64,000 nt of DNA from JALYUM01 sp036688685 (GCF_036688685.1 NZ_JAQQPS010000005.1:124001-188000), one strand, 5' to 3'; counted from the stretch's first letter, positions 45,074 to 54,082 are shown. Notes: generated from the sequence alone by a model not told the origin. Program-made: numbers and translations.

Positions 45074-45090
45074 AACATCATGGTGCAATA

Positions 45091-46968
45091 TTGACCTCGA
45101 CGCATAAGAAGAGCAGCCTGGCGGCCTTGACCCTGGCTGCCGTGGGCATCGTGTATGGCGACATCGGTACCAGCCCGCTGTACACACTGAAGACCATTTT
45201 TGATCCCGAACACGGCCTCGCGCTGAACACCCCCAACCTGCTTGGCATCGTTTCCCTGATTTTCTGGGGGCTGACGATGATCGTTTCCCTCAAATACGTC
45301 ACGCTGGTGCTACGCGCCGACAACCGCGGCGAAGGCGGCATCATGGCGCTGATGGCGCTGGCCCTGAACTCGGTTACGCGCGCGTCGCGCTGGCATTATG
45401 TGCTGATGGTGATCGGCGTCTTCGGCGCCACCATGTTCTACGGCGACAGCGTGATTACCCCCGCCATCTCCGTGCTGGGCGCCATCGAAGGCCTAGAAGT
45501 GGCTGCGCCAGGCATGGAAAGCTACGTGGTGCCGCTGACCATCATCGTTCTGGTGGCCCTGTACAGCGTGCAAAAGCGCGGTACCGCCGGCATCGGTAAA
45601 TGGTTTGGCCCGATCATGCTCGTCTGGTTCGCTGCGTTGGCGATCATGGGTGTCATCAATATCGTCAAGGCGCCGGTCATCCTGCAAGCCTTGAATCCGT
45701 GGCACGCGTTCCAGTTCATGTACGACAACCAGTTCATCGCTTTCGTCGCGCTGGGCGCGGTGGTGCTTTCGCTCACTGGCGCCGAGGCGCTGTACGCCGA
45801 CATGGGCCACTTCGGCAAAAAGCCAATCCGCGCGGCCTGGTTCCTGATCGTGTTCCCGGCACTGGCACTTAACTACCTGGGCCAGGGCGGCTTGTTGATC
45901 ACGCATCCGGAAGCCGTGTCGAATCCGTTCTTCCAGCAACTGGGTAGCTGGAGCGTGTACCCGCTGGTGGTGCTGTCGACCCTGGCTGCCGTGATCGCGT
46001 CGCAAGCCACCATTTCCGGCACCTTCTCGATGACCAAGCAGGCCATCGCGCTGGGGATGCTGCCGCGCATGCGCATTCTGCACACGTCGGAAAGCGAAAT
46101 CGGCCAGATCTATATTCCGGCCGTGAATTGGCTGCAATTGATCGTGGTCTTGATCGCCGTGATCGGCTTCGGTTCATCCGACAAGCTTGCTGGGGCGTAT
46201 GGCATTGCGGTCACGGCGACGATGCTGGCCACGACGATCCTCACCTTTTTCGTTATCCGCTACCGCTGGAAATTGCCGCTGGTGCTGTGCATCGGCGCAA
46301 CCAGCTTTTTCATCATCATGGACATCGCGCTGTTCTCGGCGAGTACCTTGAAACTGTTCCATGGCGGCTGGTTCCCGCTGCTGCTGGGCGCGGTCCTGTT
46401 CACGGTGATGATGACGTGGAAGCGCGGCCGCGAGCTGGTCTTCGAAAACCTGCAGAAGCACGCTATTCCCCTCGACGATTTCCTGCAGTCGCTGTTCGTG
46501 GCGCCGCCGGTGCGGGTCGACGGCACGGCGATTTTCCTGCGCGGCGAGAGCGACGGCGTACCACATGCGCTGCTGCATAACCTGTCGCATAACAAGGTGC
46601 TGCACGAGCGCGTGGTGTTCCTGACGGTGCATATCCTGGAAGAGCCCTATGTGCAACGAGGCGAGCAGGCCAAGGTCACGGCGCTGGGCCACAACTGCTA
46701 CCAGGTCAATGTCAGCTACGGCTTCAAGGATGAACCGAACATTCCTGCCATCCTGGAGCAGTGCAGCGAGCTGGGCCTCACGTTCGAGATGATGGAAACG
46801 TCGTTTTTCATTGCGCGCCAGACCATTATTTCGACCCCGGGCGCCGGCATGATGCCGTGGCGCGAGCACCTGTATGTGGCCATGTCGCGCAACGCGCGCG
46901 GCGCCGCCGACTACTACCAGGTGCCGCCAAACCGCGTCATCGAGCTGGGCACCCAGGTCGAGATCTGA
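45091..46968 (+). CDS. kup: Low-affinity potassium transporter Kup (Trk-independent)
   Basis: A 625-residue KUP-family K+/H+ symporter: SSLAALTLAAVGIVYGDIGTSP at the start is the family signature, about 12 membrane segments follow to residue 430, then a cytosolic domain. The start must be TTG at 45091, since no in-frame ATG or GTG lies upstream before a plausible promoter and the N-terminus aligns with E. coli Kup. No ribosome-binding site is visible; a four-codon ATG frame ends across the TTG. Confidence 0.94.
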   Translation: MTSTHKKSSLAALTLAAVGIVYGDIGTSPLYTLKTIFDPEHGLALNTPNLLGIVSLIFWGLTMIVSLKYVTLVLRADNRGEGGIMALMALALNSVTRASRWHYVLMVIGVFGATMFYGDSVITPAISVLGAIEGLEVAAPGMESYVVPLTIIVLVALYSVQKRGTAGIGKWFGPIMLVWFAALAIMGVINIVKAPVILQALNPWHAFQFMYDNQFIAFVALGAVVLSLTGAEALYADMGHFGKKPIRAAWFLIVFPALALNYLGQGGLLITHPEAVSNPFFQQLGSWSVYPLVVLSTLAAVIASQATISGTFSMTKQAIALGMLPRMRILHTSESEIGQIYIPAVNWLQLIVVLIAVIGFGSSDKLAGAYGIAVTATMLATTILTFFVIRYRWKLPLVLCIGATSFFIIMDIALFSASTLKLFHGGWFPLLLGAVLFTVMMTWKRGRELVFENLQKHAIPLDDFLQSLFVAPPVRVDGTAIFLRGESDGVPHALLHNLSHNKVLHERVVFLTVHILEEPYVQRGEQAKVTALGHNCYQVNVSYGFKDEPNIPAILEQCSELGLTFEMMETSFFIARQTIISTPGAGMMPWREHLYVAMSRNARGAADYYQVPPNRVIELGTQVEI

Positions 46969-47037
46969 CAATGCATGACAAATAAATACATAAGATTTAC
47001 AGCAATTTACATGTACCTGCGGTAAGGTCTACGGTCC

Positions 47038-47060
47038 ATCCGGCAACATTTGCCGGATGA
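47038..47060. repeat. 10-bp inverted repeat between kup and FKBP gene
   Basis: CATCCGGCAA and TTGCCGGATG are perfect complements around a CAT loop, 69 bp after kup and 26 bp before the FKBP ATG. No T-run follows, so termination is uncertain. Confidence 0.6.
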
Positions 47061-47086
47061 CTCACTTAATCCTTGCCGAGGTATTC

Positions 47087-47518
47087 ATGAAATTGTCCGC
47101 TCCCCTGATCGCCGTTTTTGTTGCCGCCTTGTCCCTGTCCGCATGCGGCGGCGGCTCCTCCGACAGCGGCTCCGTGACGGTCAGCAGCCCTGCCACCCTG
47201 ACCACCACCGACAGCGTCGTCGGTAGCGGCGCCACGGCAGTCACGGGCAACAATGCCACGGTCACCTACACGGGCTGGCTCTACAGCGCCACGACCGCCG
47301 GCTTCAAGGGCAAGCAGTTCGACACCGGCAGCTTCTCGTTCAAGCTCGGCGCCGGCACCGTGATTCCCGGTTTCGACCAGGGTGTGATCGGCATGAAAGT
47401 GGGCGGCACGCGTACCATCCTGATCCCGTCGGCCCAGGGCTACGGTAGCAGCGGCACCACCGGCATTCCGGCCAACTCGGGCCTGGTGTTCGAAGTGAAG
47501 CTGACCGCCCTGCTGTAA
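47087..47518 (+). CDS. FKBP-type peptidyl-prolyl isomerase, lipoprotein
   Basis: A 143-residue protein with a lipobox LSAC (Cys20) and a GGGSSDSGS linker, then a single FKBP domain from about residue 35: VTYTGWLY, FDTGSFSFKLGAGTVIPGFDQGV and GGTRTILIP are family hallmarks, with the FDTG and V-I-P-G-F binding-pocket residues intact. It should assist folding of envelope proteins from the periplasmic face of a membrane. ATG 47087 gives the lipoprotein signal and follows GAGG. Confidence 0.92.
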   Translation: MKLSAPLIAVFVAALSLSACGGGSSDSGSVTVSSPATLTTTDSVVGSGATAVTGNNATVTYTGWLYSATTAGFKGKQFDTGSFSFKLGAGTVIPGFDQGVIGMKVGGTRTILIPSAQGYGSSGTTGIPANSGLVFEVKLTALL

Positions 47519-47567
47519 GTGACGCAACGCGCACGCCTGATCTGGCGCAGGTACCAGGCGGGCGGCG

Positions 47568-47610
47568 TGGCACATCCTTGAGGTCCTGTTAACGCCTCCG
47601 GGGTGTGCCA
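47568..47610 (+). promoter_or_regulatory. Hairpin reaching the start codon of the HAF/PEP-CTERM gene
   Basis: TGGCACA (47568-47574) pairs with TGTGCCA (47604-47610), and inside it GAGG pairs with CCTC around an 11-nt loop. The last base is the A of the ATG. The GGGG at 47600-47603, the only candidate ribosome-binding site, sits in the stem region. Confidence 0.5.
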
Positions 47611-48701
47611 TGTTCGTGCGATTGCTGCTGTGCGCGCTGTTCTTGCTGGCAAGTGTGGCGGGCGCGGCGCCAACATTTTCAACCACTTTCCTGCCCACCA
47701 ATACCTTCGCCTACAGCATCAACCAGTCGGGGCACTTTGCCGGCGAGTCCGACTTTCCCTCCGGCGTGCGCCATGCCGCGCTGTGGAACAGGCAGGGCGG
47801 GCCATTCGACCTCGGCTCGCTGGGTGAATTCAGCACCGCCCAGGCGATCAGCAATAACGGCCTGGTCGCGGGCTACTCGGTCCTGGCTGACGGCTTCACG
47901 CATGGCTTCCTCTACAGCGGCGCGGGCCTGCGCGATATCGGCACCCTGGCCGGCGGCGGCAACAGTTTTGCGTATGGCGTCAATAGCGCCGGGACGGTGG
48001 TGGGCGAGGCCGACGACGCCAGCGGCGAATTCCGCCCGGTCGCGTTCAGCAACGGCGTGTTGCGCGATTTGAGTCCTGGCGGCGTGGCATTCGGTCAGGC
48101 GCGCGCCATCAACGATGCCGGCCTGATCGCCGGTGGTGGCCGCCTCGTCGGCGCCGACTACGCGCATGCCCTGCTGTTTGACGGCGACACCGTGCGCGAC
48201 CTGGGCACGCTGGGCGGGCCGGCCAGCTTCGGCTTTGCCATCAACGACCTGGGCCAGGTGGCCGGCACCAGCTTCATCAACGACGATATCGAGCACATGT
48301 TTCTGTACAGCGAAGGCGTGATGCAGGACATCGGCTCGCTGGGCGGGCCGTCCACCGGCACCCGTGCGCTGAACAACCTGGGCAATGTGGTGGGTTACTC
48401 GACCTACCCTGACGACCAGCCTGGCGTGTCCTTTTCCAAAGCCACGCTGTACCAGGATGGTGTCGTGTATGACCTGAACACGCTGGCCGACACCGACAAC
48501 GGCTTTTGGATCCTGACCGATGCGGTGGCCATCAACGACGCGCAGCAGATCCTGGTGAATGCCTGCACCGAGTTTGGCGACTGCCGCACTGCGTTGCTCA
48601 CAGCCGTGCCGGAACCGGGCTCGCTGGTGCTACTGCTGGCGGGTTTGCTGGCGCTGGGCGCGGGCCGCTGGGCGGTGCCACGCTCAGTGTTGTTCAGGTA
48701 G
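47610..48701 (+). CDS. HAF-repeat protein with PEP-CTERM sorting signal
   Basis: A 363-residue exported protein: signal peptide (about 1-19), then at least six HAF-type repeats of roughly 45 residues (patterns such as RDLGTLGGPASFGFAIND and QDIGSLGGPSTGTRALNN), and a C-terminal PEP-CTERM tripartite signal: VPEPGS, a hydrophobic helix and a short basic end (GRWAVPRSVLFR). PEP-CTERM proteins are processed by an EpsH exosortase in exopolysaccharide-producing bacteria. No exosortase gene is in the window. Confidence 0.9.
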   Translation: MFVRLLLCALFLLASVAGAAPTFSTTFLPTNTFAYSINQSGHFAGESDFPSGVRHAALWNRQGGPFDLGSLGEFSTAQAISNNGLVAGYSVLADGFTHGFLYSGAGLRDIGTLAGGGNSFAYGVNSAGTVVGEADDASGEFRPVAFSNGVLRDLSPGGVAFGQARAINDAGLIAGGGRLVGADYAHALLFDGDTVRDLGTLGGPASFGFAINDLGQVAGTSFINDDIEHMFLYSEGVMQDIGSLGGPSTGTRALNNLGNVVGYSTYPDDQPGVSFSKATLYQDGVVYDLNTLADTDNGFWILTDAVAINDAQQILVNACTEFGDCRTALLTAVPEPGSLVLLLAGLLALGAGRWAVPRSVLFR

Positions 48702-49155
48702 CCGCGCGCAGCATGTCGACGTGCATGATGCCGTCCTCGTCGTACGGCGCGGTGATGGTCACGTAGCCGAACTGTTGATAAAACTTTTCCAGGTAGAGTT
48801 GGGCGCCGATGCGGTTGGCGTGACCCGGATACAGGCGATCCGCACCGCGGGTCCCTTCGGTGAGCAGGGCGCGGCCGGCGCCACTGCCGCGCGCGACCGG
48901 GGTGGTCAGCACGCGGCCGATGGATGCCTCGGTATATTTGACGCCCGGCGCCAGCAGGCGCAGGTAGGCCGCCAGCTGGCGCTGGCCGTCGACCGTGCGC
49001 CAGCCGAGCAAATGCCGGGCGTCGGCATCGAGCCCGTCGATGTCGGGAAAAATACAGGTTTGCTCGACGATGAACACTTGCTGGCGCGCGCCCAGCACCG
49101 CGTACAATTCGGCGTTTGTCAGGTCGGCGAACGCGCGCCATTGCCACTCGATCAT
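48694..49155 (-). CDS. GNAT N-acetyltransferase, ElaA type
   Basis: A 153-residue acetyltransferase. WQWRAFADLTNAELYAVLGARQQVFIVEQ is the ElaA-like start, and IGRVLTTPVARGSGAGRALL holds the acetyl-CoA binding loop (R/Q-x-x-G-x-G/A). The substrate is unknown. It converges on the HAF gene with an 8-bp overlap and lies 24 bp downstream of the APAH-like gene on the same strand, an arrangement that may join an acetylase and a deacetylase-fold protein. Confidence 0.88.
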   Translation of the reverse strand: MIEWQWRAFADLTNAELYAVLGARQQVFIVEQTCIFPDIDGLDADARHLLGWRTVDGQRQLAAYLRLLAPGVKYTEASIGRVLTTPVARGSGAGRALLTEGTRGADRLYPGHANRIGAQLYLEKFYQQFGYVTITAPYDEDGIMHVDMLRAAT

Positions 49156-49179
49156 CTTCTAATTTCCATTAATAGTGCC

Positions 49180-50223
49180 TTAATTCGCAGTCTCAAAACC
49201 TTCGAGCACATTCACCACATTGGTTCCCAGTTCCGCCACCACGCTGCCGCCTTCGAGTACGAACACGACCGGTAAATCGAGGTGGGCGATGCGCTCGCCG
49301 ATGCGCAGGAAATCTGCGCTGGCCAGGCCAAAGCGCGAGGCCGGATCGCCCGAAAACGTGTCCACGCCCAGCGACACCACGATGGCCTCAGCGCCGTACA
49401 TGGCGATTTTCAGACAGGCCGTCTCCAGCGCCGCAAACCACTGCGCGCCATTTGACCCCGGCGCCAGTGGCACGTTCAAATTCAAACCGAGGCCATCGGC
49501 AATGCCGGTTTCGTCCGCGTGGCCTGCATAAAACGGGTAACTGGTGCGTGGATCAACGTGGATCGACGTGACCAGCACATCTTTGCGCGCATAAAAAATG
49601 TCCTGGGTACCGTTGCCGTGGTGGTAGCCGATATCGAGGATGGCGACGCGTTTGACACCGTCGTCGAGCAGATGCTGGGCCGCCAGCGCGGCATTGTTCA
49701 AAAAACAGGCACCGCCATAATAATCCGCACCGGCATGCTGGCCCGGTGGCCGGGTCAACGCGAAGCTGCCGCGCTCGCCCAGGCGCAGCGCGTGGGCGGC
49801 GTTGATGGCGCAGTCGGCACCTGCCTTGGCAGCCATCCAGGTGCCGGCCATGAGCGGGGTGGTGGCGTCGGTCGAAAACAGGCCGAGGCGACCCAGGATG
49901 CCTTCGGGCTCGAGGTCGACGCGCATGGCGCGCACCGGCCAGCTCGCTGCAAACGCATCGCGCCCGGCGTTGGTGGCGTCCAGCGCAAGCCACGCCTGCC
50001 AGGCGTGGCGCAGGAAATGCAGGTAGCGCGCCGTGTGAACCCGCTCCAGCGACGCCAGCGAGACGCCGTGGGGAATCACGATCTGACCGAGGCCCCGGCG
50101 CTTCAGTTCGCTGACCACCAGGTCTGCGCGCTGCGGCACCTCACGATACGCACTCTGGTTCGCGCCAACGACGCCAGAGCGCCCGTGATGCTGGGCGTGG
50201 TGTTCGTTGTAGAACGTCAGCAC
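49180..50223 (-). CDS. Histone deacetylase/acetylpolyamine amidohydrolase-fold protein, probably atypical or inactive
   Basis: A 347-residue protein of the arginase/deacetylase fold, close in length to acetylpolyamine amidohydrolase (APAH, 341). Overall motifs fit: RPPGQHAG, LDIGYHHGNGTQ, SLGVDTFSGDP and LEGGS. But catalytic positions differ: the first His of the HH pair is Gln162, the zinc-ligand Asp is Gly199, and the catalytic Tyr is Ser327; His163, His201 and Asp288 remain. These map to APAH residues 158, 195 and 323 with a constant offset of 4. It lies between gshA and an ElaA-type acetyltransferase. Confidence 0.85.
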   Translation of the reverse strand: MLTFYNEHHAQHHGRSGVVGANQSAYREVPQRADLVVSELKRRGLGQIVIPHGVSLASLERVHTARYLHFLRHAWQAWLALDATNAGRDAFAASWPVRAMRVDLEPEGILGRLGLFSTDATTPLMAGTWMAAKAGADCAINAAHALRLGERGSFALTRPPGQHAGADYYGGACFLNNAALAAQHLLDDGVKRVAILDIGYHHGNGTQDIFYARKDVLVTSIHVDPRTSYPFYAGHADETGIADGLGLNLNVPLAPGSNGAQWFAALETACLKIAMYGAEAIVVSLGVDTFSGDPASRFGLASADFLRIGERIAHLDLPVVFVLEGGSVVAELGTNVVNVLEGFETAN

Positions 50224-50230
50224 AGTGCAA

Positions 50231-51826
50231 TTACGGGTTGCCGCACAGCGTGCTGCTGTTGTAAGCCGCGACGAAATCGTCGAAGTTGCCGGTGTCCTGC
50301 GCTTCGATTGCGGCCTGGTCGGCCAGCGAGGTGGCCGCCATCTCGTTGAACAGTGCTTCTTCGGCCGGCATCAGCGGTTCGGCGCGGAAAAAGGCCGCGT
50401 GCAGTTCGCTCTGGCGCAGGCCGAACGCGGCCGATGAGCCGAGTGCACGCACTTCGTCGAGCACGCGTGCCGACGGCGTCAGCGCCGGGTTGGCGATTTT
50501 CGCTTTCTGCAGGCTCAGCGACGACGCGTAGACGCCCTCTTCATTGTGCTGCGCGTCGAGCAGGACGGCGACCGGGCGGATCCGCTCGATCAGCTCGTCG
50601 GCCCAGGCTTGCAGGCCGATTTCAATGCCATCGCGCGTCAGGGTCAGGTCCGGGCGGCGGCCTTCCTTGACCGTGCGGGCAAAGTTGCGAGCGTGGATCT
50701 GGCCTTCGGCAACGGAAATGTGCGGACTTTCTTCCAGCGCGCAGAAGAGCAAAAAGGCGTCGAGGAAGCGTCCCGTGTCCAGGCTGATGCCGACTGGCTC
50801 GAACGGGTCGACGTCCAGGCAGCGCACTTCGATGTACTGCACGCCGCGGTTGCACAGCGCCTGCACCGGGCGCTCGCCGGTACGAATCACGCGCTTCGGC
50901 CGGATGGTCGAGTAGTACTCGTTCTCAATTTGCAGCACATTGGTCGACAGCTGGATCCACTCGCCGTCTTTCTTGGTGCCCAGTTGCTGGTACGGCGCGT
51001 ATGGGCGATTGACCGCATCCATCAAGGTGACGACGTAACTTTCCAGGCTGTTCTCGTGCGGGCGCAGGCCGGACTGGGCATCGTTCTGGTAACCCAGGTC
51101 ACTCATGCGCAGGCTGGTGGCATACGGCAGGAACAAGGTGTCGTCGGACAGTGTTTCCAGGTCGTGCGCGCGGCCGCGCAAAAAGCCGGTCGACAGGGCC
51201 GGCGATGCGCCGAACAGATACATCAGCAGCCAGCTGTAGCGGCGGAAATTGCGGATGGTGGCGATGTAGCTTTCGGACTGAAAGTCGCGCAGCGCGTGGC
51301 GGCGTTCTTCCGGGATGCCTTCGCTGGTCAACAACACCTTCCACAGTTTTTCCGGCAGCGAGTAGTTATAGTGGATCCCGGCAATGCATTGCATGGCTTT
51401 GCCGTAGCGCAGCGCCAGGCCGCGCCGGTACACATGTTTCAGCATGCCGATATGCGAGGTGCCGTACCACGCGATGGCGATGTCTGCTTCGTCCGGCAAT
51501 TCGCACGGCATCGATTCGCTCCACAGCATCTCGTCGCCCAGCCTGGCGTAGGCAAAGCGGTGGATCGCGTCCAGGCGCGCCAGCGTAGTGCCGATGTCGT
51601 TGTCGGTCGGCGTGATGAATTCGAGCAGCGCCTCGGCGTAGTCGGTGGTGATTTGCGGATTGGTCAGTGCCGAACCCAGTGCCACTGGATGCGGGGTGCG
51701 CGCCAGCCGGCCCTGTGGGTCGATGCGCAGCGTTTCACGTTCGATGCCGCGCAATCCCTGGTTCAGCAGGCCGCGGTGCGCATCGTCGTCCAGCAGTGCC
51801 AGGCGGCGGGTCAGTTGGTTCGACAC
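50231..51826 (-). CDS. gshA: Glutamate-cysteine ligase
   Basis: A 531-residue enzyme of the proteobacterial GshA group (518 in E. coli). GLRGIERETLRI near residue 25 holds the metal-binding Glu residues, and YNYSLPEKLW and YIEVRCLDVDPFEPVGI are conserved. It makes gamma-glutamylcysteine, the first step to glutathione. gshB is not adjacent. The APAH-like gene starts 7 bp after its stop on the same strand, so they may be co-transcribed. Confidence 0.95.
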   Translation of the reverse strand: MSNQLTRRLALLDDDAHRGLLNQGLRGIERETLRIDPQGRLARTPHPVALGSALTNPQITTDYAEALLEFITPTDNDIGTTLARLDAIHRFAYARLGDEMLWSESMPCELPDEADIAIAWYGTSHIGMLKHVYRRGLALRYGKAMQCIAGIHYNYSLPEKLWKVLLTSEGIPEERRHALRDFQSESYIATIRNFRRYSWLLMYLFGASPALSTGFLRGRAHDLETLSDDTLFLPYATSLRMSDLGYQNDAQSGLRPHENSLESYVVTLMDAVNRPYAPYQQLGTKKDGEWIQLSTNVLQIENEYYSTIRPKRVIRTGERPVQALCNRGVQYIEVRCLDVDPFEPVGISLDTGRFLDAFLLFCALEESPHISVAEGQIHARNFARTVKEGRRPDLTLTRDGIEIGLQAWADELIERIRPVAVLLDAQHNEEGVYASSLSLQKAKIANPALTPSARVLDEVRALGSSAAFGLRQSELHAAFFRAEPLMPAEEALFNEMAATSLADQAAIEAQDTGNFDDFVAAYNSSTLCGNP

Positions 51827-51927
51827 TGGTGTTTCCTTTTCTATACTGCTTATGTTGGTGTGGAGCAGAGATTAACCGAAAAACGCCGCGAGCGTCGGCG
51901 CTTGAAGATTCCGTAGAGCAGGAATAG

Positions 51928-51952
51928 CAAACGCGGGCATTGCCCGCGTTTG
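51928..51952. terminator. 12-bp inverted repeat after PhoX-type gene
   Basis: CAAACGCGGGCA and TGCCCGCGTTTG pair perfectly around one base, between the PhoX-type gene and gshA (both minus strand). No T-run follows on either strand; it may still separate the two transcripts. Confidence 0.5.
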
Positions 51953-52005
51953 GTGGAATTCAGAGACATGCAAGCCGCAGGCGCCGTGCCCGCGACTTTA
52001 GCGCA

Positions 52006-53976
52006 TTATTTCGCCAGCTTGAACTGCGACAGCTCAGCCGTCAGGTAGCCAACAGCAGCACCGAACTTGTCCTTGTAGTTCGACTTGATCAGCGGGTCGA
52101 GCGCGTCTCGCAGCTTCGTGCTGTGGAGGGTGGTCCAGTCGCCAGGGTGCTGGAAGTTGCTCATGATGTAGGTGAAGCCGTTGATGTCATCGACGGCGTG
52201 CAGCCCGGTCGACTCGGCGCCCGCCGGCGTCGACAGCACGCGCGCCAGCACCTTGGTGTCGATATTGTAGGCCCACAGGAAGTTGTTGACGTGGTTGCCG
52301 CTGTCTTCGCCGATGAACAGGGTGCGCATTTTTTCCGAGAACTTGATGTTGTCCGGGCTGGCGATCTTGTTCGGGTTGGCGGTGTTGCCAAGGGTATCGG
52401 CGGCGATGTCTTCACCCACCAGCAGCGCCTTGGTGTCCACAGGCATCCACTCGCTGTTGATCGCAGCGCCAGCCGTGTCCTTCTGGCCACCCTTCATGTT
52501 CAGCATCATGATCGCGCCGGCCGTCAGGGCTTTCGGGATCGAGATGCCGTTGCCCGGCACGTTGTACGTGTTGCCGGCGACCATGGAGGTATTGCAATTG
52601 GCCAGCGCCGAGTAAGCGATCTTGTCTGCCAGGTTGACGGTGGTGCCTTCCATTTTGCTGAAGCCCATCGAAGCGCCGACCAGTGCGGCATAGCGGTGGG
52701 TTTCCAGGAAGGCCGCAGCCTTTTCCATGCCTGTTACCAACTTGATCCACTCGATGCGACCGTTGGCGGCAACTTTGGTGTAGGTCGCGTCCGATGGATC
52801 AGCCGATTTGACGGACATGATGTCGGTGGCCTTGAGCGAGCTGGCCAAGGCGCGGATTTCGGCGCTGGTGGCCGAACCCAGCTTGATCCAGGTCAGCGGC
52901 GCGGCGGCAGCGGTTGGATCCAGCGAGAAGCCGGCGCCGACCTTGGCGACGTACAAGGTGCCGGCGGACAGGTCTTTTTCCTTGTCGGCGACGAACACGA
53001 AATAGCCGCTATTGGTGGCATCGTCGCCCATCAGCACGGTGCGGTTGTCGCCCATCACCTGCACCAGCTCGTGCGAGATGCGGCCCATGCAGTAGTGTTT
53101 CTTGATCGAGGCGGTGCCGTCGACGTTGACGGTCACTTCCGGCATGTGGCCGTAGTTGTAGGGATTGGCCGTGGTTTCATTGCCGTACACGTTCTTGCTG
53201 AAGGCCTTGAACTGGGCGTCGGTGGCGGCGGTGAACGCATTCGGCTCGTATTCTTCGCTCGACAAGTGGGTGCCCCATGGCGACAGGCTGGCGCCGCAGG
53301 TGATCCACAGGCAGTTTACGCCGGCGGTATCAACGTTGTGGTATTTCACCAGGCTCAATTTACCAGTGGTCTGGTCCTGGTCCAGCGTCAGCACGGCGAT
53401 CGGCGACGGCAGTTGGCCGTAGACGCTGTCGCCCTTCTGGTTCAGGCTGGTGTATTCGAACTGCACCACCGCGAACACAGGTTTGCCCTTGACGCCTGGC
53501 ACGCTGGCATTGGCGACCGTCAGCAGCGAGGTGCCGTCTGGCGAATCCGAGAAAAACTGGCGTTCCTTGCCGGCGACGGAGGCGTCGATGATCGGCTTGT
53601 TGTTGATGTCGAAATAGCCGCCCGCCAGCACGGTGCCGCTGGCGCCATTCGGGACCATGTCGCCGGTGATGAAGAACGGCTGATAGTTCAGCTTGTAGCT
53701 GAGCGTGGAGGTGTCGCTGTAGGTGGCGGTCATGGTGCCCGTGACCGTCATGGTCGACATGGCGGCGGCGCTGTCCAGCGTTGGCGCTGCCATATTGCTG
53801 AAGGTGACGTTACCGAGGGTGGCGACCGGGGCGGCCAGTACCGGAGCGGGTACAGCGTTGCTGCCGCCGCAGCCGGCCAGGAAGGCCGTGGCGGACAGGC
53901 CGGACAGCGGCAGCAAAGGCGCTGCGCTAAACATTTGCAACAGGCGGCGGCGGGAATTGTCGGTAACGTTATTCAT
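52006..53976 (-). CDS. PhoX-type (DUF839) exported phosphatase-like protein
   Basis: A 656-residue protein with a twin-arginine leader (SRRRLLQMF, residues 8-16) and a lipobox-like LAGC ending at Cys36, so a Tat-exported protein, perhaps a lipoprotein. GASLSPWGTHLSSEEYEP matches the PhoX/DUF839 family, whose members are calcium/iron-dependent alkaline phosphatases; CMGRISHEL and LFIGEDSGNHVNNFLW are further conserved parts. A phosphatase role is inferred from the family. The start at 53976 gives the leader; an earlier in-frame ATG adds ten residues. Confidence 0.85.
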   Translation of the reverse strand: MNNVTDNSRRRLLQMFSAAPLLPLSGLSATAFLAGCGGSNAVPAPVLAAPVATLGNVTFSNMAAPTLDSAAAMSTMTVTGTMTATYSDTSTLSYKLNYQPFFITGDMVPNGASGTVLAGGYFDINNKPIIDASVAGKERQFFSDSPDGTSLLTVANASVPGVKGKPVFAVVQFEYTSLNQKGDSVYGQLPSPIAVLTLDQDQTTGKLSLVKYHNVDTAGVNCLWITCGASLSPWGTHLSSEEYEPNAFTAATDAQFKAFSKNVYGNETTANPYNYGHMPEVTVNVDGTASIKKHYCMGRISHELVQVMGDNRTVLMGDDATNSGYFVFVADKEKDLSAGTLYVAKVGAGFSLDPTAAAAPLTWIKLGSATSAEIRALASSLKATDIMSVKSADPSDATYTKVAANGRIEWIKLVTGMEKAAAFLETHRYAALVGASMGFSKMEGTTVNLADKIAYSALANCNTSMVAGNTYNVPGNGISIPKALTAGAIMMLNMKGGQKDTAGAAINSEWMPVDTKALLVGEDIAADTLGNTANPNKIASPDNIKFSEKMRTLFIGEDSGNHVNNFLWAYNIDTKVLARVLSTPAGAESTGLHAVDDINGFTYIMSNFQHPGDWTTLHSTKLRDALDPLIKSNYKDKFGAAVGYLTAELSQFKLAK

Positions 53977-54082
53977 CTTCTGGCTCCAGTGTGCGAAAGA
54001 ACGCACGCGGCGACGGCCGCGTATCTGGTGCGAAGATTAACGATTGATTATGTCAGGACGATGACTTACCAACACTTTTGCT

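Noticed and set aside
45054..45089. NtrC-type site (TGCAC-N7-GTGCA) in the kup promoter
   Set aside because: The half-sites are 15 bp apart rather than 7 and there is no sigma54 -24/-12 element.
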